Assembly: GCF_000717645.1 (NCBI RefSeq) | Contig: NZ_JNZZ01000047.1 | Location: 1-23,259 of the forward strand | Source: Streptomyces californicus | Lineage (GTDB): Bacteria; Actinomycetota; Actinomycetes; Streptomycetales; Streptomycetaceae | Length of the DNA stretch: 23,259 nt | Reading direction: 5' to 3' | In this document: in pieces, positions 9,581 to 14,883 of the stretch | How positions within the stretch are numbered: the stretch's first letter is position 1 | Layout of the letters: the number at the start of each line of letters is the position of its first letter | Notes under the pieces: generated by a model | Told to the model about the DNA's origin: nothing | Databases searched by the model: none | The model's input: only the letters and a program-made list of their open reading frames with translations | Translations under genes and position numbers: made by a program

Positions 9581-10093
9581 GTGGCGGGCATGAGCGCCGA
9601 ATCCCCGGGCCCCGGCCCCGGCCCCGGCTCTCCCGGGTCCGGTACGGGCGGTTCCGGCATGGGCTCAACGGGCCACGGCTCCGGCTCCGGCGCCCCGGAC
9701 GGAACCGCCGGCCAGCGGGTTCCGCGGTGGTACGACGCGGACGCGGGCCCGGTGGTCCGCCCGTACGCGATGACCCGGGGGCGCACCAGCAGCCACTCCC
9801 GTCACCGCCTCGACCTGATCGCGCTCGTCGTGCCGGAACCGGCGGCCGACGACCCGGGCCGCGATCAGACGCTCGCCCCCGAACACGTGGCGATCGTCGA
9901 ACTCTGCAGCGACGCGCCCCAGTCCATCGCCGAGCTGGCCGCCGAACTCGACCTCCCCGTAGGGGTGGTACGGGTCCTGGTCGGCGATCTCGTCGACGAC
10001 GAGCTGGTGCACGTCACCCGCCCCGTTCCCCCGGCCGAACTGCCGGACGTGAACATTCTTCGCGAGGTTATCCATGGCCTTCGGGCGCTCTAG
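9581..10093 (+). CDS. cvnC: Conservon DUF742 protein CvnC (170 aa)
   Basis: A DUF742 protein. After a Gly/Pro/Ser-rich N-terminal stretch (about 1-45) comes the family signature RWYDADAGPVVRPYAMTRGR. A winged-helix-like domain follows, with SIAELAAELDLPVGVVRVLVGDL as the helix-turn-helix-like part, and the conserved end is LPDVNILREVIHGLRAL. Its partner proteins are CvnB and CvnD; a biochemical role is not established from sequence. The GTG at 9581 has GGAGG 6 nt upstream. Alternatives are the GTG at 9575, which overlaps the cvnB stop but has no spacing to the GGAGG, and the ATG at 9590. The 3' end overlaps cvnD by 20 nt. Confidence 0.92.
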   Translation: MAGMSAESPGPGPGPGSPGSGTGGSGMGSTGHGSGSGAPDGTAGQRVPRWYDADAGPVVRPYAMTRGRTSSHSRHRLDLIALVVPEPAADDPGRDQTLAPEHVAIVELCSDAPQSIAELAAELDLPVGVVRVLVGDLVDDELVHVTRPVPPAELPDVNILREVIHGLRAL

Positions 10094-10682
10094 GCGCGAC
10101 AAACGGCCTCCCGTCGAGCCCGTCACCCTGAAAATCCTGGTGGCGGGAGGGTTCGGCGTCGGCAAGACGACCGCGGTCGGCGCGGTCAGCGAGATCAGAC
10201 CTCTCCGCACCGAGGAGCGCCTCACCGAGGCCGGCCGCCCGGTGGATGACCTGGAGGGCGTCGAGTCCAAGACGACCACCACGGTCGCGATGGACTTCGG
10301 CCGGATCACGCTGCGGGAGGACCTGGTCCTCTACCTGTTCGGCACCCCCGGGCAGGACCGCTTCTGGTTCCTCTGGGACGAGTTGGCGCAGGGCGCCCTG
10401 GGCGCGGTCGTCCTCGCCGACACCCGGCGCCTGGAGGACTGCTTCGCCGCGGTCGACTACTTCGAGCGCCGCCGCATCCCGTTCACGGTCGCGGTCAACG
10501 TCTTCGAGGGCTCCGAGAGGTTCCCCCCGGAGACCGTGCGGGCCGCGCTCGACCTCGACCCCGAGGTCCCGGTGCTCGTCTGCGACGCGCGGGACCGGTC
10601 CTCCGTGCGCGACGTCCTGGTCGCGGTCGTGGAGAACGCCCTGGAACGCGCCGCGCGGGAGCGCGAACCCGTCGCCACCTGA
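10074..10682 (+). CDS. cvnD: Conservon Ras-like GTPase CvnD (202 aa)
   Basis: A small GTPase of the bacterial MglA/CvnD type. The P-loop is GGFGVGKT (25-32). The switch I segment has a run of Thr at 67-70, ending KTTTTVAMDFG. The G3 region reads GTPGQDRF (90-97), lacking the Asp of the classical DxxG. The G4 position reads NVFE (142-145) instead of NKxD, and G5 reads CDAR (170-173). These deviations are common in this family but suggest relaxed base recognition. There is no C-terminal lipidation motif, so membrane association would come through the complex. The ATG at 10074 follows GCGAGG with about 6 nt spacing and lies inside the cvnC end, indicating coupled translation. Last gene of the operon, followed by a strong hairpin. 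Confidence 0.94.
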   Translation: MAFGRSRRDKRPPVEPVTLKILVAGGFGVGKTTAVGAVSEIRPLRTEERLTEAGRPVDDLEGVESKTTTTVAMDFGRITLREDLVLYLFGTPGQDRFWFLWDELAQGALGAVVLADTRRLEDCFAAVDYFERRRIPFTVAVNVFEGSERFPPETVRAALDLDPEVPVLVCDARDRSSVRDVLVAVVENALERAAREREPVAT

Positions 10683-10721
10683 GCCGGACGGCCCTTCACC
10701 GAGGGCGGATCGGCACGCGTA

Positions 10722-10755
10722 CGGCCCGTACCCCCGCCGACAGGGGTACGGGCCG
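10722..10755. terminator. Hairpin terminator between cvnD and the thiolase-like gene
   Basis: A perfect 13-bp inverted repeat, CGGCCCGTACCCC (10722-10734) pairing with GGGGTACGGGCCG (10743-10755) over an 8-nt loop. It lies between convergent genes, 40 nt after the cvnD stop. It has no T-tract on either side, as is usual in Streptomyces, and could act in both directions. Confidence 0.75.
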
Positions 10756-10877
10756 CACACGGTCCGGCGCGCCGGGCCCCGAGTGTTCTGCGACAGTGAC
10801 GCCCCGTCAAGGCATGGACGCGGAAAACCTGTTGGGGAGTCCCCGTACGCAACGCGGTTCAGGGCCGCCGGGTCTCG

Positions 10878-12068
10878 TCAGCGGACCGCCACCACCGCCG
10901 ATCCATGCCCGAACAGCCCCTGGTTCGCCGTGATGCCGACCCGCGCGCCCGGCACCTGCCGCCGGCCGGCCCGCCCCCGCAGCTGCCGCGTCACCTCGCA
11001 GACCTGCGCGATGGCCTGGGCGGGCACCGCCTCGCCGAACGAGGCGAGACCGCCGCTCGCGTTGACCGGGACCCGGCCGCCCGGCCCCGTCGCCCCCGAT
11101 CGCAGCAGCCGCGCCCCTTCGCCCGGACCGCAGAGCCCGATGTCCTCGTACCACTCCAACTCCAGTGCTGTGGAAAGGTCGTACACCTCCGCCAGCGAGA
11201 CGTCCTCCGGACCGACGCCCGCCTCCTCGTACGCGGCCCGGGCGATCGAGGCCCGGAAGCCCTCCGGCGCCGGCTCCACGGCCACCGCCGAGTCCGTGCC
11301 GATGTCCGGCAGGTCCAGGACGGTCCTCGGGAAGGTCGGCGTCACGGTGGACACCGCCCTGATCCGCACCGGGTCACGCACCCCGCGCCGGCGCGCGTAC
11401 TCCATGCCGCACAGCACGAGGGCGGCCGCCCCGTCGGATGTGGCGCAGATGTCCAGCAGCCGCAGCGGATCGGCGACCATCGCGGAGGCGGCGACCTCCT
11501 CGGCCGTCACCGGAGTGCGGTAGCGGGCGAACTCGTTGAGCGCCCCCGCCGCCGCGTTCTTCACCTTGACCAGGGCGAAGTCCTCCGGAGTGTCCCCGTA
11601 CAGGGCCATCCGGCGGCGGGCGTACAGGCCGAAGTACGCCGGGTTCGTCGCCCCGAGCACCCGGAAGCGCAGCCAGTCCGGGTCGTCCGGCCGCTCCCCG
11701 CCCGCAGGGGCGAAGAACCCCTTGGGCGCCGCGTCCGCCCCCACCACCAGCACCACGTCCGCCAGACCCGCCAGGATCTGCGCCCGCGCCGTGTCGACGG
11801 CCTGCGCCCCCGAAGCGCACGCGGCGTACACGGAGGCGACCCGCGCCCCCTGCCACCCGAGCGCGCGGGCGAACGTCGCCCCCGCCACGTACCCCGGGTA
11901 GCCCCCGCGCACCGTCTGCGCGCCGACCACCGAGCGGATCTCCTCCCAGCCGACGCCCGCGTCCTCCAGCGCGGCCCGCGCGGCGATCCTCCCGTACGTG
12001 GCGAACCCGCGCCCCCACTTGCCCCACGGGTGCATCCCGACCCCGAGAACGGCCACGTCCCCGCTCAT
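10878..12068 (-). CDS. Thiolase-fold lipid-transfer / SCP-x-like protein (396 aa)
   Basis: A thiolase-superfamily protein of the SCP-x/Ltp type that works on acyl-CoA thioesters. Visible family motifs are VLGVGMHPWGKWG at the start, the nucleophile region YAACASGAQA with Cys84, NEFARYRTPVTAEEV, the stretch LRLLDICATSDGAAALV, EVYDLSTA with Tyr296, and VNASGGLASFGEAVPAQ. The GHP motif that supplies the thiolase catalytic His reads GEAV here (Glu346), and the C-terminal Cys-x-Gly motif is replaced by ANQGLFGHGSA. That suggests retro-aldolase or another reaction rather than plain thiolysis. I chose the ATG at 12068; a longer frame to 12254 overlaps the DUF35 gene in another frame. The DUF35 partner begins the operon, 46 nt upstream. 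Pairing with DUF35 recalls the Ltp2-ChsH2 steroid side-chain aldolase; the substrate here is unknown. Confidence 0.85.
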   Translation of the reverse strand: MSGDVAVLGVGMHPWGKWGRGFATYGRIAARAALEDAGVGWEEIRSVVGAQTVRGGYPGYVAGATFARALGWQGARVASVYAACASGAQAVDTARAQILAGLADVVLVVGADAAPKGFFAPAGGERPDDPDWLRFRVLGATNPAYFGLYARRRMALYGDTPEDFALVKVKNAAAGALNEFARYRTPVTAEEVAASAMVADPLRLLDICATSDGAAALVLCGMEYARRRGVRDPVRIRAVSTVTPTFPRTVLDLPDIGTDSAVAVEPAPEGFRASIARAAYEEAGVGPEDVSLAEVYDLSTALELEWYEDIGLCGPGEGARLLRSGATGPGGRVPVNASGGLASFGEAVPAQAIAQVCEVTRQLRGRAGRRQVPGARVGITANQGLFGHGSAVVAVR

Positions 12069-12114
12069 ACGGCGGCCTCCCGGGCGGCACCGGACCGCTC
12101 GCGCCCCCCGCCGG

Positions 12115-12591
12115 TCATGAGCCGGCCTCCCGGGTGCCGTCCGCCGACGCGGGCCGCCAGTGCCAGGTGGTGTGGACGACGCCCGTTGCCGCGTCCTCGT
12201 CCAGGACGCCCGGCACCACCTCCACCACCGAGCCGACGGGAAGATCCGCCACACCCACGCCGGGCGCTGCCTGCCCCAGCACCACCATCCGCTCGGCCGC
12301 CAGCTCGACGGCGACCAGGGTGTACGGGGTCCAGGGGACGTCCGGATCGCTGACGTACGGGGGCGGCGGCCGGTAGCGCCCGTCGGTGCACGACCACACC
12401 GTGCCCCGCTTCGACAGGGGCACCTCCGCCAACTCGCCGCCGGAGCACGCCGGATTGCGGCAGCAGCCGTCCTCGCGGGGGAAGTGGACCGACCGGCAGC
12501 CGGAACAGCGGGTGCCCAGCAGCCGGAAATCCTCCTCCGCGGTGTCCTCGGTGAACCAACCGGCCACCACGGGTGTACGCGTGCGCGACAA
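12115..12591 (-). CDS. DUF35 Zn-ribbon/OB-fold partner protein (158 aa)
   Basis: A DUF35 protein with an N-terminal rubredoxin-like zinc ribbon (Cys29-x2-Cys32, then Cys43/Cys44 and Cys49) and a C-terminal OB fold (about 60-145) containing the characteristic PYTLVAVELA and LPVGSVVEVVP. Such proteins form heteromers with thiolase-like or acyl-CoA-transforming enzymes and help bind the CoA substrate. The TTG start at 12591 has GGGAGGGG a few bases upstream; an in-frame GTG at codon 8 is a weaker alternative. It is transcribed ahead of the thiolase-like gene, and the 17-bp palindrome 20 bp upstream of its start codon probably controls both. Confidence 0.88.
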   Translation of the reverse strand: MSRTRTPVVAGWFTEDTAEEDFRLLGTRCSGCRSVHFPREDGCCRNPACSGGELAEVPLSKRGTVWSCTDGRYRPPPPYVSDPDVPWTPYTLVAVELAAERMVVLGQAAPGVGVADLPVGSVVEVVPGVLDEDAATGVVHTTWHWRPASADGTREAGS

Positions 12592-12610
12592 AGCCCCTCC
12601 CGGCGCTCGA

Positions 12611-12627
12611 TCTGACGGAACGTCAGA
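12611..12627. promoter_or_regulatory. Operator-like palindrome TCTGACG-N3-CGTCAGA
   Basis: A perfect 7-bp inverted repeat with a 3-nt GAA spacer, 20 bp upstream of the DUF35 start codon and in the 84-bp gap to the preceding gene. Size and symmetry fit a dimeric repressor such as a TetR-family protein; the regulator is not encoded in this window. Repression of the DUF35-thiolase operon is inferred. Confidence 0.5.
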
Positions 12628-12675
12628 AGTGTGGCACGGGAGCCCTCGTGCGGCGAGGGGCGCGCTCCGCCGAAC

Positions 12676-13038
12676 TCAGTCGCGGCCGTCCCGGCCGTGC
12701 TCCGCGAGCCACTTCGCCGCGGTCTCCGCGAGCTCCGCGTCCCGGCCCGCGAGCATCGTCCGGATCATCCGCGCGTCCCCGCGCAGCGACCACGCGGGAT
12801 GCCCGAACGTCGCCGGGTTGTTCTTCTCGATCAGGAAGTGGGCGGGCCACGCCGTGCCGTACCCGATCAGCGGCAGGGCCGCCAGATACCGCTTCCGGCC
12901 GCGCGCGAGCCCGTACGCGGTGATCGCGAGCCCGGTCAGCGTGCCGGTCAGATGGACCCAGCGGGTGGCGGCACGGGAGTGCATCGCGACGTAGTAGGGC
13001 CAGAATTCCTCGTACGTGTCGAACGTCTGTGGTGACAT
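12676..13038 (-). CDS. DUF962 / Mpo1-like membrane protein (120 aa)
   Basis: A small membrane protein of the DUF962 (Mpo1-like) family. The yeast member is an iron-dependent dioxygenase that shortens 2-hydroxy fatty acids by alpha-oxidation. Visible signatures are the opening FDTYEEFWPYYVAMHSRAATRWVHLTG (split: FDTYEEFWPYY, then MHSRAATRWVHLTGT), hydrophobic helices at about 33-45 and 50-70, and AHFLIEKNNPATFGHPAWS followed by LRGDARM. Histidines 20, 29, 67 and 80 are the candidate metal ligands. I chose the ATG at 13038; a GTG at 13074 would add 12 residues unlike the family. No strong ribosome binding site is seen. Enzymatic activity in bacteria is inferred from the family. The adjacent acyl-CoA-type genes downstream fit lipid metabolism. 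Confidence 0.82.
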   Translation of the reverse strand: MSPQTFDTYEEFWPYYVAMHSRAATRWVHLTGTLTGLAITAYGLARGRKRYLAALPLIGYGTAWPAHFLIEKNNPATFGHPAWSLRGDARMIRTMLAGRDAELAETAAKWLAEHGRDGRD

Positions 13039-13098
13039 ACGGGCACCGTAGCCGCCCGCTCCGCAACCGGACACGCCCCTTTCGCGTCCGAAGGGGAG

Positions 13099-13141
13099 AA
13101 CGGGCGGCCGGAGCCCACGGGGGTGGCCCCGACCGCCCGTT
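13099..13141. terminator. Hairpin terminator downstream of the VanX-like gene
   Basis: Nine-bp perfect arms AACGGGCGG (13099-13107) and CCGCCCGTT (13133-13141) enclose a 25-nt loop containing a smaller GGGG-TGG-CCCC stem. It starts 22 nt beyond the dipeptidase stop on the minus strand and should separate it from the DUF962 gene. Confidence 0.6.
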
Positions 13142-13163
13142 CCTCATGCCCGTGGCGATCCGC

Positions 13164-13973
13164 TCAGTGCCCGGCGACCGACCGGCGATGCACCGGGAAG
13201 TCGAAGTAGGTGTCCGGGAACGGCTCCGGCCGGTAGGTGAAGTGCCACCACTCCTCCGGCAGGTTCACGAACCCCACCTCGGCCAACGTCCGCTTCAGGA
13301 ACTGCCGGTTGGCGCGCTGGGCGCCGGCGATCCGCGGGTCGTCGGTGTGCGACAGCGTGTCGAAGCAGTCGTAACCCGTGCCCATGTCCACCGAGTTGTC
13401 GCGGAACCGCTCGCCCCGCGGGGCGAAGCAGGGCGTCAGGCGCTCACCCGGACGGTACGGCCGGGTCGGCAGGGCCGGGAGCCGGACCAGCGTCAGGTCC
13501 ACCGTGCTGCCGCGGCTGTGCCCGGACTTCTCCGCGATATAACCGTCGTCGAAGAGACGGGACTTGTCGACGCGCGGATAGAACTCCTCCTTCATGGACT
13601 GGTCGTCGAGGTCCTTCGCCCAGCGCACGAAATGGTCCACAGCCCGCTGCGGCCGGTAGCAGTCGTACACCTTCAGCGTGTACCCCTGGCGCAGCAACGT
13701 CCTCTGCGCCAGGTGCAGGGCGCGGGCGGCGGGCCGGGTCAGGACGCAGACCGGCTGCAGGTAGCCGTCCACCCGCTCACCCATGAAGGTGTGCGCGGTG
13801 GTGTAGCGCATCTCCTGGACGATGGTCGGGTCCACCGAACGCAGCGACACGAACTCCTCCGGAGCTCTCGGTTCGGACGGGCGCGCGAGCGCGGTGGGGG
13901 AGAGGGCCGTGACGGCGAGGAGGGCGGCGGCCGTGGCGGCGAGGGCACGCAGAGCGGTACGCATTCCTGTCAT
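13164..13973 (-). CDS. Secreted VanX-type D-Ala-D-Ala dipeptidase (269 aa)
   Basis: A zinc D,D-dipeptidase of peptidase family M15D (VanX/DdpX). The motif SGHSRGSTVD supplies ligands His152 and Asp159. EWWH gives the catalytic Glu241 and the third ligand His244, and Arg107 in YDCYRPQ matches the transition-state Arg. It should hydrolyse D-Ala-D-Ala or related D-dipeptides released from the cell wall. Unlike resistance VanX, it has a clear Sec signal peptide: basic start, hydrophobic 7-29, and ALA before a cut near residue 30. Four Cys in the mature part (76, 105, 182, 203) could form two disulfides. The start is the ATG at 13973; an ATG at 13964 is also possible. No vanH, vanA or vanRS genes are nearby, so a wall-recycling or nutrient role is more likely than glycopeptide resistance. 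Confidence 0.9.
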   Translation of the reverse strand: MTGMRTALRALAATAAALLAVTALSPTALARPSEPRAPEEFVSLRSVDPTIVQEMRYTTAHTFMGERVDGYLQPVCVLTRPAARALHLAQRTLLRQGYTLKVYDCYRPQRAVDHFVRWAKDLDDQSMKEEFYPRVDKSRLFDDGYIAEKSGHSRGSTVDLTLVRLPALPTRPYRPGERLTPCFAPRGERFRDNSVDMGTGYDCFDTLSHTDDPRIAGAQRANRQFLKRTLAEVGFVNLPEEWWHFTYRPEPFPDTYFDFPVHRRSVAGH

Positions 13974-14112
13974 GGGCACACCGTCTATCAGTTCCGTGCC
14001 CTCCGGAGAAGGACGCGGCCGCCCCGCGACAGGGAAAAGAGGCCGACCACCGCCTCCCGGGGCCACCGCTTCTTCCGGAGCCCCCGGCCGGCCCCGTGAG
14101 GCCGCCGACCCC

Positions 14113-14142
14113 CGGACAGCGCGGAAGACGGTCCGGTACAGT
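14113..14142 (+). promoter_or_regulatory. Promoter giving a probable leaderless Nudix mRNA
   Basis: A -10 hexamer TACAGT (14137-14142) and a weak -35 CGGACA (14113-14118) with an 18-bp spacer. Transcription would start about 7 nt after the -10 box, on the GTG start codon at 14149. There is no ribosome binding site upstream, which agrees with a leaderless transcript. Confidence 0.45.
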
Positions 14143-14148
14143 CCGCCC

Positions 14149-14715
14149 GTGTCCGAACCCGGCGACAGCCCTTCCCCGACCGCCCCGCGGCAGCCCCGGT
14201 ACGCGCGGGACTCCCACTGCGCCGCCTGCGGAGCCCCGTACGCCGGTCTCCCGGCCCCCGACGCCTGGCCCCGCACCTGTGCGCGCTGCGGAACGACCGC
14301 CTACCGCAACCCGCTCCCCGTCGCGGTGGCCCTGCTCCCCGTCACCGGCCCGGACGTCACCGGACTCGTCGTCATCACCCGCACCATCGAGCCGCAGAAG
14401 GGCGGCGCGGCGCTGCCCGGCGGGTTCATCGACCACGGCGAGGACTGGCGTACGGCGGTGGTCCGCGAACTGCGCGAGGAGACCGGGATCGAGGCCGCCG
14501 CCCCGGACGTCCGCCTCGCCGACGTCCTCAGCGATACCGACGGGCACCTCCTGGTCTTCGGCCTCCTCCCGGCCCGCCCCCTCGCGAGTCTGCCGCCCTC
14601 GACGCCGACCGACGAGACCTCCGGCCACACGGTCCTGTACGCCCCCCGGCCCTTGACGTTCCCGCTGCACACCGAGGCCGCGAACGCCTGGTTCGCCGGC
14701 CGCTACAGGCCCTAG
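14149..14715 (+). CDS. Zn-ribbon Nudix hydrolase (188 aa)
   Basis: A Nudix hydrolase that cleaves a nucleoside-diphosphate-linked substrate. An N-terminal zinc ribbon (Cys24-x2-Cys27 and Cys44-x2-Cys47) precedes a complete Nudix box at 92-114: Gx5E with Gly92 and Glu98, then RELREETGI with the metal-binding Glu110 and Glu111. The zinc ribbon resembles that of NADH pyrophosphatases, but the NudC SQPWPFPxS motif after the Nudix box is absent, so NAD(H) specificity is not supported. I chose the GTG at 14149 because a -10 box sits 6 bp in front of it. The frame stays open upstream to 13822, but that part opposes the dipeptidase gene and looks non-coding. Convergent with the GH31 gene. Confidence 0.88.
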   Translation: MSEPGDSPSPTAPRQPRYARDSHCAACGAPYAGLPAPDAWPRTCARCGTTAYRNPLPVAVALLPVTGPDVTGLVVITRTIEPQKGGAALPGGFIDHGEDWRTAVVRELREETGIEAAAPDVRLADVLSDTDGHLLVFGLLPARPLASLPPSTPTDETSGHTVLYAPRPLTFPLHTEAANAWFAGRYRP

Positions 14716-14736
14716 CACGCCCCGGCCGACGCAGCA

Positions 14737-14758
14737 CCCGCGCTCCCGAGAGCGCGGG
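14737..14758. terminator. Hairpin terminator between Nudix and GH31 genes
   Basis: A perfect 9-bp stem, CCCGCGCTC pairing with GAGCGCGGG, with a CCGA tetraloop, 22 nt after the Nudix stop between convergent genes. There is no T-tract; it may work in both directions. Confidence 0.6.
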
Positions 14759-14784
14759 CGAATCACCGGCCCGGACTCCCGCGA

Positions 14785-14840
14785 GCACCGGCCCGACCGC
14801 CCGCGCCCGCGAGCGCCGACGCGGCACCGGCCCGACCGCC
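14785..14840. repeat. 17-bp direct repeat in convergent spacer
   Basis: GCACCGGCCCGACCGCC occurs exactly at 14785-14801 and 14824-14840 (39-bp period). A shorter copy, CACCGGCCCG, begins at 14764. The repeats lie in the 168-bp non-coding gap between the Nudix and GH31 genes. No function is evident. Confidence 0.7.
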
Positions 14841-14883
14841 GGCGCCGCACCCGCCCGGCGAACGGCGGCCCCGCCCGTAGCCC

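Noticed and set aside
5785..9668. Several long minus-strand frames opposite the conservon
   Set aside because: They are Gly/Ala/Asp- or Ser/Arg-rich shadows of cvnA-cvnC with no recognisable motif, while the plus strand encodes clear families.
13164..13973. Glycopeptide resistance gene vanX
   Set aside because: The family and catalytic residues fit, but the signal peptide and the lack of vanHA/vanRS neighbours argue against a resistance role.
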